From Panopea generosa (Eukaryota > Mollusca > Bivalvia > Adapedonta > Hiatellidae): 64,000 bases of DNA. Location: positions 45,413,580 to 45,477,579 of the forward strand of contig CM055901.1 of the NCBI GenBank assembly GCA_029582155.1, in the 5' to 3' direction. The notes below the pieces were generated by a model that was not told the DNA's origin, made no database searches, and saw only the letters and a program-made list of their open reading frames with translations. Position 1 is the stretch's first letter. Each line of letters opens with the position of its first letter. Positions 21,970 through 34,106 of the stretch are shown piece by piece. The translations under genes were made by a program, and so were the position numbers.

Positions 21970-22417
21970 TGCAACGGTTAGTCGCAAAAGAAGTCTAGAA
22001 TCGAAGTAAATATTTACTTAACGAAAATATATCAAGACATTAACTAAAACTTCTTTTCTAATTAAGTGGAAAAAACCTGATGGAGTGTGTGGTGCGACTC
22101 GTCTCTAACTAATTTAATAAAACCGACTGGAGTGTATTGTGACTTGTAGATGGACAGATTAAGACATAAAACTGGATTTATGGACGCTTGAATGTGACAA
22201 GTTCCGTCTAATCACAGTATATGGACACCGATTTCAATCGATTTAGAGACATTTCATTATATTTGAATTGGTTGATATACCATGTATGATTTCTATTGAT
22301 TGAAATCTTTCTATCGTTAAGGACTTGTATGGAACGTCCCAATGGTAATTTTATACAAACTTTATACTGATTTGGATCATTTATTTTATCAGATGTATTT
22401 CATGAAAAGAAATAGAG
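21970..22417 (+). other. Probable untranslated first exon of the 26-kb gene
   Basis: A strong donor (GAG followed by GTAAGT) at 22418 pairs plausibly with the acceptor TCTTTGCAG ending at 25868. The stretch before the donor has no long open frame in phase with the downstream coding region, so it would be 5' untranslated sequence. The 5' end is a guess from the TATA-like motif. Confidence 0.4.
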
Positions 22418-22792
22418 GTAAGTGAATTTCATTTTGTAATCTTTTTTTTTTTATAATAAAAATCATAATGTAATTGTTTAATAAGTCTGCATTTATGCAA
22501 TTATTCGTCATTATTGTAAAGATTAAAAATGCAATTTATTTCATAAAGCGTGAATTAGGGGAAATATAACTGCTGTTGTTGTAAAGCATGCACGACGATC
22601 GATTGAAGTAGACGGACGATTAGATATCACTACTGACTAAATTTACATTAAACTATATATCGGCTTTGATCTAACTTTTCAAACTTAAGTTTAAAGTGAC
22701 AAAGGCAATTTTTATGAATTTTCGCAAAAACATATTCTTAAAACATTATATATCTACATAATTAAATTGCACCAGCAGTATATATAAGCGGG

Positions 22793-23010
22793 GCGGTATG
22801 TAATGGATAGAGTGTTGGCCGCTCACGTCAGAGATTGCCGGTTCGACTCCCCCGTGATTTACCCGATGCCGCTTGGCATAAAACAACACTCGGTACCAGT
22901 ACTGGTTAAAACCAGGAAGCAGACTCGAGAGCGTTCCATTTCATAAACTCTGTGCTTTCATTGCAATCGAGCTAAAATAAATACTGAAGTATATACTAAC
23001 AGTATATGCA
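22793..23010 (+). repeat. tRNA-derived SINE, family III
   Basis: The head has GGCGGTATGTAATGGATAGA and the B-box-like GCCGGTTCGACTCC, then the body ACAACACTCGGTACCAGTAC and AAACCAGGAAGCAGACTC, ending GAGCTAAAATAAA. This is the best-preserved member of its family in the window. Confidence 0.8.
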
Positions 23011-23225
23011 AACCGGTAATTTCGTATCTATATGGGAAGGGACACAACGCCGTAAATAGTTACATGACATCCTATTTCTCACATTCGTTGTCATTGTGAC
23101 AAGAACTGTAAAATGTGCATTTATGTTTCATCCTATTATTAGTCTAATGGGGAAAAATATAAGTAAATTTGCGTGACACACTATTTTTACATAAAAAAAA
23201 AATGCGTGCATTTATTTAAAGATTT

Positions 23226-23461
23226 TTAATGGGATTTAACGCCATTTCTAAGTCATTCCAACACATTTAAGGGTATTAATGGCATGTCCTGTTTTATTGG
23301 AAGAGGTGGACACTAGAATGAATCTGAGTAGAACCACCGTCCTTCCGCATGTAACTGGCAAACTTTCTCACATTAAGTTTTTTGGGCGAGCGGGACTCGG
23401 AACTACGACCTTAGCGGTGAGAGGTCAGTGATCATGAGATCACTCGGCCACAGAGGACCCT
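23226..23461 (-). repeat. tRNA-derived SINE, family II (fullest copy)
   Basis: Minus strand head GGGTCCTCTGTGGCCGAGTG followed by GACCTCTCACCGCTAAGGTC. The extra arm before the B-box-like stretch suggests a Leu- or Ser-type tRNA origin. The body reads GGTGGTTCTACTCAGATTCA, then a 3' part near AATGGCGTTAAATCCC. Confidence 0.8.
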
Positions 23462-24299
23462 ATTTAAAGATTAATTCGATGCATGAACATAAATAAAATT
23501 ATTTTCAGCATTGCTGCGTGTCCCGCTTAACATTACAGTATACTTATATTTTACTTTTCAATACAAAACATATTTGCTGGTGACAACTTTAGTACTGTCA
23601 TGAGAAAAGGTTTAAAGGAATAAGCTAAACAAAATTAATTAAATAAAAAAATAAAAAGTTCAACTTTCGATCCTGCTCTCCATTGACAATACAAATACTG
23701 ATAATACAACTTTATAAACTAGACACAAAAGCGTGCATAATATTCGTTTTCAATGACTGTACCAATATTGTCGCTTGTTAGCTTTACTTCAGCCTGTCAT
23801 AATACTCTCAGCCAATCGGGTTTGGAGGATACGCAAGAAAAATATACAACGGGAGTCATAAAAATGTTTTTAATGAAATAGAATTTAAGACAGCATGAAA
23901 TCAGAATGAATTTGATTAATAGATTTAATAATATTGATAGTATATGATCTGAAGTAGTTATTGATATATGTAAAGAATACGTATAAACAAACCAAAGATA
24001 AACGAGTAAATAATAATCCATGAATTAAGTTACTTGATATTTTTATTGTAATCATAGAGGATAGTTTGTCACTGAGTTGGAAAAGATACGATATGTTGTG
24101 CGCCGGACTGTTCTTCTTATAAAAAGGATAATTTGTCAGTTAGAATAAATCAACGTGTGAAATATAAATGTCACCCTATATGAGGATTAAATGCAAAATA
24201 CAGTGAGTGAAAACTTAAGTTTTTAAGCAGTTTTGCGCTTTATAGAATAGTTGATTGCATTCTATGTCGTGAATATCGTCAACTGGTGCTATCGTTATG

Positions 24300-24590
24300 G
24301 TCGTCCGTTATCATAATAATAGCCATCATCACTACTACTACTACTACTACCATAGTCACCATCGTCATCATTATCATCATTATCACCATTATAATGACCA
24401 TAATCATCATAACATCTATCATTGTCCCTCATAATCATCATCGTCATGTGCGAAGTCGTCATAACCACTGGCACTGTCGTCGTCATCATCATCATCATCG
24501 TCATCGTCGTCGTCGTCACCATCATCAGCATCATCTTAAACTTCATCGTCGTTGTCGTCGTCGTCGTCATCATCGTCATACACTCATCTA
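24300..24590. repeat. CAT/ATC/GTC triplet microsatellite
   Basis: Imperfect trinucleotide repeats (ATC, ACT, GTC and related) over nearly 300 bases. Because the period is three, both strands stay open and give Ile/Val- or Met/Thr-rich pseudo-proteins, which are not genes. Confidence 0.95.
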
Positions 24591-24749
24591 CATCATCTTT
24601 TTCTAAATACGCAACCATCATCACTATTTCATTCTCCTATTCCTCCTCCTCGTCTTATACTTTCTTACACTGTAAAAAATGTGTGTTTTTTTTAAATTTT
24701 TATATTATTTTCTCTAACAATTAAAGAAACACCATTGACGCCAATTACC

Positions 24750-25147
<398 letters not shown>

Positions 25148-26010
25148 ATTAAACATTTAAAGTGAGTAACGGGGACTAATCATATCTAAGATAAAAATAT
25201 AAAAGAAAATTAAAAGAAAAAACAACAACTCTGAACCCTCCGTTTGTTTGTTAAAGTAAAAAAGGCGCTACACGTAGTTCGTTATGGTATTAAAGTTTAA
25301 TATAAAATAACCATATATTATGGTATTGGAGAGAAGTAATGCACACACAATGACTCTATATACGTCATTGGTACAGTGTACTAAGTATTAGAACTAATGG
25401 TGTAGGCATTAAATGTTACCAGTTTTGTTGTTGTTGTTGTTGTCGTTTTTAACCGGGCTTTAGCCCTGCTTATGTCGTCGTGCTCAAGATTTGCAGTGAT
25501 GCTCACCGCCAAAATGATCATAGGCGACAGAGGCTATTTTTTATTCCTCAAATTTCTTTATTTCCCCATGCATTTAATATAAGCGAGCCGAAACAAATCA
25601 AATAATAAAATTATATTTCGGACATTGTAGTGTCATTCTCAAAGAAATGTTGCATAAAACAAACAAAACGCCACAATGATATAAATCAAATTAGGAAGGC
25701 GCGTATGAATATTTATTTAAACCCGGTTATCAATACTTTCAAGTGCTTTAATTAGATAATGGATCACGACTCAAGATGTACGATCTACTTTAACTTGACA
25801 AGCCCCAAAAAAGAAAGATAAACACTATTTGTGTAATATATTATCCTATATGCATTTTTTTCTTTGCAGGAATTTTAATAAACGGTCGTGTAATTGCTTT
25901 TTGATGGATTTATTGGGATAAAGGTGGGTACAAGGTTGGGAGCACTTAGACTACGGGATAGTGAAGAACTGATTAAGAAAAGGTGAAGTTTATTAAAATT
26001 TGTTTATTTA

Positions 26011-26544
26011 ATGACCTTGAATTCCAAGAGTGTCTTATATATTGAGGAAATACGGCGTACCATCAGAACACACGTGGAAACCTTCTATAACAAGACATTG
26101 AAAATGAATACAGACCGTGGCAGTGATATGATGTCAAGGGTGTCAACAGCGAACACCGGAAGTTCCCGAATGACAGGATTCGCACAAAATGGCGTATCCG
26201 GCAATGGTACAGCAATGCTCCCGTATTTATATCATGAGTTGGAGCCTCAGATTAGTAAATCATATAGACCACACGTGGTTTACATACCGAGTACAGCTGC
26301 ACCACAAAACCCATCGAGTCCAACATTAGACAAAAAGAAACATAAACTCAAAACAGCTCAAATCGTATTAGAAGCTGTAAATGAACTTCAAAAGAAGAAA
26401 GACATTGCTGCAATGGTTCGGAGAAAAGGGATGGAACAAATAGGAAAACAGGTAGTAAAAAATATGGCAAGTTCTGGTAAGGAGCTCGAGCAATCAAAAG
26501 ACGCAAGTCAAAGTTTACCAAATTTAACAGGAACGAATTCTTAA
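26011..26544 (+). CDS. Unknown protein, single coding exon (177 residues)
   Basis: The coding region is uninterrupted from ATG at 26011 to TAA at 26544. An in-frame TGA lies about 27 bases upstream, so it cannot begin earlier within this exon. A second ATG at 26104 (146 residues, MNTDRGSDMMSRVS) has the better context, with A at -3, and may be the real start. The chain is Ser/Thr-rich at first, then YHELEPQISKSYRPHVVYIP, and ends in a basic, probably helical part (KKKHKLKTAQIVLEAVNELQ, MVRRKGMEQIGKQVVKNMAS). There is no signal peptide or membrane segment. Codon use looks coding, unlike the random frames nearby. I do not recognise the family. It is probably a real gene with a non-coding first exon near 22.4 kb. 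Confidence 0.6.
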   Translation: MTLNSKSVLYIEEIRRTIRTHVETFYNKTLKMNTDRGSDMMSRVSTANTGSSRMTGFAQNGVSGNGTAMLPYLYHELEPQISKSYRPHVVYIPSTAAPQNPSSPTLDKKKHKLKTAQIVLEAVNELQKKKDIAAMVRRKGMEQIGKQVVKNMASSGKELEQSKDASQSLPNLTGTNS

Positions 26545-26639
26545 TGCGTCATTGCAATCTTTCGATAATCATATATATTTATTTCTGACATTAGAATATC
26601 GGTTACAGTGATCAGTGCATGTGTGATGGATACACCGTT

Positions 26640-27400
26640 GTAAGTTAATTGACAACGTTATGTGATACTTTAATTGATACCTTGGTATTGGTGTATTGTG
26701 TGATTCGCTGGTTATTGACATCTTGGTATTGGTGTATTATGTGATACGCTAGTTATTGACATCTTGGTATTGGTGTATTATGTCAAGGATATATATACAA
26801 GTCCTTGATTATGTGATACGTTAATTGACACATTGACAGTGTTGTATTATCTGATACGCTAATCGACTCGTTGACAGTGTTGTATTATGTGATACGCTAA
26901 TCGACACATTGACAGTGTTGTATTATATGATACTTTATTGACATTGTTGTATTATTAGATACTTTGATAGACACATTGATACTGGTGTATTCTGTGACAT
27001 ATATATGTACTTTAAGTGACATCTTCATACATTAGTTGACCTCTTAGTAGTGATGTATTATGATATACGTTAATTGACATCTTCAAGGGTAGTGAAGTAT
27101 ATGTGATACATAAAATGAATCACTGGCATCGTTTGTATATCAATTAACACCTAATTACTGGTGTATAATGTGATACGATTATTGACACATGGACAATGTT
27201 ATCATATAAATTGACATCTAAGTACTGGTGTATTATGTGATACGTAACTTTGATATAACTTGGTAACTTTGTTTAGATGTAATATGTTAATTGACATCTT
27301 GGTATTGATGTTTTATTGTGATACGTTAATTGACACCTTGCTATTGATGTATTTTGTGATGCGTTAACTGGCATCTTGATATCGGTGTATTATGAGATTT
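26640..27400. repeat. Degenerate ~41-bp minisatellite
   Basis: Units of about 41 bases built on TTGACATCTTGGTATTGGTG then TATTATGTGATACG, drifting along the array. It starts within 100 bases of the stop codon of the gene at 26.0-26.5 kb, so it probably lies in or just after its 3' untranslated region. Confidence 0.85.
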
Positions 27401-28189
27401 TTAAATGCATTTATGTCTTACAAAGATATAGATAGGCAAGGCATGTATGGATCTATATATATAGTAATTGTATCATAAATGTATATTTCCTAATATTAAA
27501 AATCAGTGTATTAATCATGTGTTCTCGACACATTGTGTTAAATCGGAGTATCAATGAAATACTCCGGGAATATATAGACGAGTTATGAATAAATTCTCAA
27601 CAGGACGTGTAACTCATAAATATGTAGAAACATCTCGAGGCAAGGCCTCTGTAATATATTGATAATTCTCATAAATAATAACTGACGAGGTAACGAGTTT
27701 ATAACATTACATAACAGAGCAGCCAAACAACCAGTGCTGTATATAGTAAAGTGAAATTACATTAACGACTTCGTATTTACGCGAAAAGCATATTACCCGG
27801 GTATTAGACCGACTTGTAATGAGTAATTTGCTTTGTGTGTATTTTTAGCACGTAACACAGGTATACATTTTCCGAGGTTTGTATAAAATATTCCGAGGAT
27901 TATTAAAAAAAAAAATGGAATGTCCGAAAACGAGGTTTACAAAAAAATCTGTGGTTTTAAACCATTTCCGCGGATATTGATCTCACCTTGTACAAATTAA
28001 ATATTCATGTTTGTTCTTTCTCAAAACCTCGGACTTTGGTGTCCGGATATTTGGAGGTTCAAACATCGGAAACTATATACTTATGCACTTGTCAAAGAAT
28101 AAAAACAATACAGTTCTTCAGTTGGTATTTGCAAACCCGTTACTTCAGTGAAGTTTTTGCAGCAGTAACAATAGCAACAATTACAGCAT

Positions 28190-28284
28190 CAGTATTATTT
28201 CTGTCTCCGGAGATACCCTGTATGCGATGTGTGCTCATGTATTATTTCTGTCTCCGGAGATACCCTGTATGCGATGTGTGCTCA
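28190..28284. repeat. 47-bp exact tandem duplication
   Basis: The unit GTATTATTTCTGTCTCCGGA ... GTGTGCTCAT occurs twice back to back with no differences seen. As 47 is not a multiple of three, the 170-residue open frame across it reads the two copies in different frames, which argues against it being a gene. Confidence 0.9.
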
Positions 28285-28334
28285 TGTTCCACTGTGTTAT
28301 GTTACTATTTATGTATGGTTAGAATTACAATGAA

Positions 28335-28690
28335 ATATGTCAGATTAACAGAACAATTAATTAAACTAAAGTATGACAGCGGTCCGTGTTCCCTGGCTCC
28401 ATCTTGGAATACCCCCGGGCACTCTCCATCCGTCATGAATGGAAAGTATCGGAAAGAATTACCCGTGGGTATTGGACGATGTGTTCACTCCGACTTGTAG
28501 CAGATTAGAGGAATTGGTAATGGCATCCATGAACTTTTGATAATGCTACAGATGTTAATTAACAATGAAGGTCAATAGCGGTATTCAGTATATCAATATG
28601 ACATATTATTATGTTTTATAGTTTCTATCTAGGCTTTATTTAGAAATGGATTCGACATCAACACAAAACAAAACAACAAAAAGTATTATA
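28335..28690. repeat. Unexpanded partner of the large minisatellite region
   Basis: ATGTCAGATTAACAGAACAA, ACTTGTAGCAGA and ATAGCGGTATT, then one unit-like ATTATTATGTTTTATAG, and finally CGACATCAACACAAAACAAA. The same landmarks, in the same order, flank the 31.1-33.8 kb array, but here only about one repeat unit lies between them. Confidence 0.75.
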
Positions 28691-28699
28691 ACAAACAGA

Positions 28700-30690
28700 T
28701 GAAGGACTGTAATTGTACATATAATGATATTGTTTTAAATATGGAGTCTCATATAATTCTAATATGAATGGGATAATATACTAAGACGTCGCGCACGGTA
28801 ATGGTACTTGCGTTATAAAACTAATACCCGAATTATATAAAACTGTTCCCGAATACTTGATCGTTTTTGGCATTATAGGTACCATATATCAAAATAAAGG
28901 TCATGGAACGATGTTTTAGTTGACGGATATAAACTATGCTATTGATATGATCTATATATTTTAATATAATAATAAGTCACATTTAACGACATTTTCCCCG
29001 TGTCCTGGCTTAACATTTACCATGGGTCCCGGCCTAAAATGTTGTGTTTGAAAACGACGCGAAAGGACAGATATAAGGTCGATTCACTAAAGAATCATTA
29101 CGGAACACGCGGTTCATTATGTATTTACTAAATGTCCCGACAACAAACGACTCGTCAATTAAGTCATACTGAACAGCCAAGATGAAAAATAATTGTTAAT
29201 TTTGTATTAAACATATGTACGTAGGATCTGATATGGTACTTGATGACATTTTTCATATTGCAATTATGAGATATTACATTTTTAAGGTGTTGTCTGCAAA
29301 CGTTATTTGAAAGAAATAATTGAAACGTATTTGAATTATTTAATTATTTTAAAAAATATTTCGAACATATAAACGTTAAAATCCAATCATACTAAAGTAA
29401 AATTTCAGCGGAACATGCTTATGTGGAATGAAATATATTCATTTTGCTCTGAATGGTACAGATTTCGTATTTAAAATGTCTATAATTTGCCGCCCCTTAG
29501 TATTTTTACCAAAAAAATAACGTCTGTCTCCATATTTTGACCATATTTACCATTTTTTTCAACATAGAATATTTTCTTTTGAATATTATATTAACGAGTA
29601 AATTTAGTTTCTGTTAGTGTCCCAAAATATTGAAATATTTGGAAAATCACTTACACCTCGTATCAAGCATTTCCAATGTCCTCCATCAAGTATTGACATC
29701 GCCAGTTTGACGTTCTTTTAATACGATAATAACCTATGGACGCCGCTAGTTATGTGCATGGTATACTGTATTCTCATAGTTTACGTAGGTACAGTAATAT
29801 CATTGGTTTTGATCCATTTAATATCCGCAGAAAATCATGATTCCATAGCAGTAATTGATATTCCGATATTCGTTTTTTTTTCTTGTAAAATAAATGATAC
29901 AAAATACATGAATAAAAACGTCATATTACATTTTATACAAGTTTAACGTTAAGGTCGTGTTACGCTTAGAGGTACCATTCTAAGTCTTTGTTCATGCGTA
30001 TGTAGACTATTTTGATTTTATTGTATATTTGTATACTATGATGATACTGAAATAAAGAACGCTGAGTGAGGCATTATCTAACATATCTTAGTTAATCAAA
30101 ATGTCATCAATGATATATAAATAATTAATGTTTGATTATCATTAATAAATTTCATATTGTTAAATCAATTACTGATATAATGAAACAAAATTATGTGATA
30201 TGATTTGATGATACTAATGATGTTCAGGACTATGGATGCAGGGTGCTGGTTTATTATTAATTAAACTTACTATAAATAATTTTATTTATAGATACCCATA
30301 ATGCGTTTATAGATATTCAAAATACAATGATAACACGAGGAGTAGTATAACTTTCAGCATGTTTTTTCACGTGATTGATTTTTTAGTTTGTAGATTTATA
30401 TGGATTGAAATTTGTTGTAAACAATCTAGTAATCATCTAAAAATTATCTGTCACAGAACCAGAACAAAAATACTTTTTAGAAAGTATTTCAGGATTTTTC
30501 AAAATTTTAAAATTGTCTAAAAACATATTTTCCAATATACACTGCCTATATACACTGCCTATATAATATATTCACTAACCCCGTATTACCAAATGGATAT
30601 CTATTTAAACATGCCAAAATAAAATATCAAAAAGGGATTTCCTAACCTGGGCGTGTGGCCTATGTTAGACTAAAATTGATTTAGAATAAT
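28700..30690. other. Region without genes
   Basis: AT-rich. A block at about 30140-30340 (ATATAATGAAACAAAAT, TTATAGATACCCATAAT) matches 33870-34070 and belongs to the local duplication. Nothing else is seen. Confidence 0.5.
30140..30340. repeat. Duplicated block, copy 1 of the right part
   Basis: It shares GATATAATGAAACAAAAT, CTGGTTTATTATT and TTTATTTATAGATACCCATA with the stretch after the large array (33870-34070). Divergence is substantial, so the duplication is old. Confidence 0.65.
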
Positions 30691-31089
30691 AATAAAATGT
30701 CAGATTAACAGAACAATGGCATTAGATTGAAGTATGGCAGCAATCATTGTCTACACTGACTTGTAGCAGAGAAATGGGTAACAGAATATGATATTCTTAA
30801 CTAACTATCATATTTTCAAAGCTCAACATGGTCACCAAAGTTGAAATAGGTATTACAAAAGAATTCAAATAAACAGATCTAGGAGTTGTTTAGTGGGACA
30901 TAACAATTTTATTTATCTGGTGAAATGGACAGACAAAAATGCAAGCGGTTCTGTTGAGTGCCACAACCGTACCGAAAACAACTCACAATTGTATCAAATG
31001 TCTGAACTTAAAGGGTCTTTGTCTTAACAGTTTGTATACTGTTACATATTAATCAATAACCAAGGTCGTTAGCGGTATTGAATATATTA

Positions 31090-33775
31090 GTATGTCATAT
31101 TATAATGTTTTATGGCTTCTATATAGGCATTCAGTTAGTTACAACATATATTTGACATTATTATGTTTTATGGCTGTATGGGCATTCTGTTAGTTTTAAC
31201 ATATATTCTACATTATTATGTTTTATGGCTTCTATATGGGCATTGGGTTAGTAACAACATATATTCGACACTATTATGTTTTATGGCTATATGGGCATTC
31301 TGTTAGTTACAACATGTATTTGACATTATTATGTTCTATGGCTATATGGGCATTCAGTTAGTTACAACATATATTCTACATTATTATGTTTTATGGCTTC
31401 TATATGGGCATTCGGTTAGTCACAACATATATTCGACATTATTATGTTTTATGGCTTCTATATGGGCATTCTGTTAGTTACAACATATATTCAACATTAT
31501 TATGTTTTATGGCTATATGGGCATTCAGTTAGTTACAACATATATTCAACATTATTATGTTTTATGGCTTCTATATGGGCATTCAGTTAGTTACAATATA
31601 TATTCTACATTATTATGTTTTATGGCTATATGGGCATTCAGTTAGTTACAACATATATTCAACATTATTATGTTCTATGGCTATATGGGCATTCTGTTAG
31701 TTACAACATATATTCGACATTATTATGTTTTATGGCTTCTATATGGGCATTCAGTTAGTTACAACATATATTCAACATTATTATGTTTTATGGCTATATG
31801 GGCATTCAGTTAGTTACAACATATATTCAACATTATTATGTTCTATGGCTATATGGGCATTCTGTTAGTTACAACATATATTCAACAATATTATGTTTTA
31901 TGGCTTCTATATGGGCATTGGGTTAGTAACAACATATATTCGACATTATTATGTTTTATGGCTATATGGGCATTCAGTTAGTTACAACATATATTCAACA
32001 TTATTATGTTTTATGGCTTCTATATGGGCATTCAGTTAGTTACAACATATATTCGACATTATTATGTTTTATGGCTATATGGGCATTCTGTTAGTTACAA
32101 CATATATTTGACATTATTATGTTTTATGGCTATATGGGCATTCGGTTAGTCACAACATATATTCGACATTATTATGTTTTATGGCTTCTATATGGGCATT
32201 CAGTTAGTTACAACATATTTTTGACATTATAATGTTTTATGACTTCTATATTGGCATTCAGTTAGTTACAACATATTTTTGACATTATAATGTTTTATGG
32301 CTTCTATATGGGCATTCAGTTAGTTACAATATATTTTTGACATTATTATGTTTTATGGCTTCTATATGGGCATTCAGTTAGTTACAACATATTTTTGACA
32401 TTATAATGTTTTATGACTTCTATATTGGCATTCAGTTAGTTACAACATATTTTTGACATTATAATGTTTTATGGCTTCTATATGGGCATTCAGTTAGTTA
32501 CAATATATTTTTGACATTATTATGTTCTATGGCTATATGGGCATTCGGTAAGTCACGACATATATTCGACATTATTATGTTTTATGGCTTCTATATGGGC
32601 ATTCAGTTAGTTTCAACATATTTTTGACATTATAATGTTTTATGACTTCTATATTGGCATTCAGTTAGTTACAACATATTTTTGACATTATAATGTTTTA
32701 TGGCTTCTATATGGGCATTCAGTTAGTTACAATATATTTTTGACATTATTATGTTTTATGGCTATATGGGCATTCGGTTAGTCACAACATATATTCGACA
32801 TTATTATGTTTTATGGCTTCTATATGGGCATTCAGTTAGTTACAACATATTTTTGACATAATTATGTTTTATGACTTCTATATAAGCATTCAGTTAGTTA
32901 CATCATATATTTGACACAATTATGTTTTATGGCTTCTATCTGGGCATTCAGTTAGTTACAACATATATTTGACATTATTATGTTTTATGGCTTCTATATT
33001 GGCATTCAGTTAGTTACAACATATATTCAACATTATTATGTTCTATGGCTATATGGGCATTCAGTTAGTTACAACATATATTCAACATTATTATGTTCTA
33101 TGGCTTCTATATGGGCATTCAGTTAGTTACAACATATATTCAACATTATTATGTTTTATGGCTATATGGGCATTCAGTTAGTTACAACATATATTCAACA
33201 TTATTATGTTCTATGGCTGCTATATGGGCATTCAGTTAGTTACAACATATATTCAACATTATTATGTTTTATGGCTATATGGGCATTCAGTTAGTTACAA
33301 CATATATTCAACATTATTATGTTTTATGGCTTCTATATGGGCATTCGGTTAGTTACAACATATATTCAACATTATTATGTTCTATGGCTATATAAGCATT
33401 CAGTTAGTTACAACATATATTTGACATTATTATGTTTTATGGCTTCTATATAAGCCTTCAGTTAGTTACAACATATATTCAACATTATTATGTTCTATGG
33501 CTATATAAGCATTCAGTTAGTTACAACATATATTTGACATTATTATGTTTTATGGCTTCTATATAAGCATTCAGTTAGTTACAACATATATTCGACATTA
33601 TTATGTTCTATGGCTTCTATATGGGCATTCAGTTTGTTACAATATATTTTTGACATTATAATGTTTTATGACTTCTATATAAGCATTCAGTTAGTTACAA
33701 CATATATTCGACATTATTATGTTTTATGGCTTCTATATGGGCATTCAGTTAGTTACAACATATTTTCGACATCAA
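31090..33775. repeat. Large 55/58-bp minisatellite with higher-order units
   Basis: About 47 tandem units. The long form has ATGTTTTATGGCTTCTATAT then GGGCATTCAGTTAGTTACAA; the short form lacks three bases in the GGCTTCTATAT part. Sub-variants alternate, and between about 32210 and 32760 a three-unit block of 174 bases, marked by ATGACTTCTATATTGG, recurs three times. Stops occur in the frames I read, so the array is non-coding. Confidence 0.95.
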
Positions 33776-33989
33776 CACAAAACAAAACAATACAAAACCA
33801 TATCAAACATCCAAACATGCCAAAATGTAATCAGTGGTATAAATAATTCATCTGTGGATATCAGTAAGAAATTTAATCAATTATTGTGGATATAATGAAA
33901 CAAAATGTTGTAATATTATTTGATGCTAATTAGGATGCATTTGATGATTTTTTTATGACTTTGAAGTAGAGTACTGGTTCATTATTCAG

Positions 33990-33995
33990 TAAATC

Positions 33996-34030
<35 letters not shown>
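33990..34030. repeat. (TA)n run
   Basis: About 18 TA dinucleotides between the duplicated block and the Tc1-like transposon. Confidence 0.95.
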
Positions 34031-34032
<2 letters not shown>

Positions 34033-34106
34033 ATTTAAAGATATCCATAATTTGTTTATAGACATCTATAATAATTGTAAAATAAGAGTAATCATTTTAA
34101 GATATC

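Noticed and set aside
21970-22417. A short upstream coding start (ATG AAA AGA AAT AGA) in the presumed first exon
   Set aside because: Joined to the next exon it ends after about 14 codons, so it is at most a small upstream frame.
22793-22870. Possible functional tRNA gene
   Set aside because: The A and B boxes are present, but the cloverleaf is imperfect and the SINE body follows directly; the same body recurs elsewhere in the window.
24286-24724. Overlapping open frames rich in Ile/Val, His/Arg or Met/Thr
   Set aside because: They come from an imperfect triplet microsatellite open on both strands, with no other sign of coding.
27988-28500. 170-residue open frame
   Set aside because: It spans a 47-base duplication read in two frames, has no recognisable domain, and its 3' part belongs to a duplicated non-coding block.
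31090-33775. CRISPR-like repeat-spacer array
   Set aside because: The units are directly tandem with no unique spacers, and the genome is eukaryotic.
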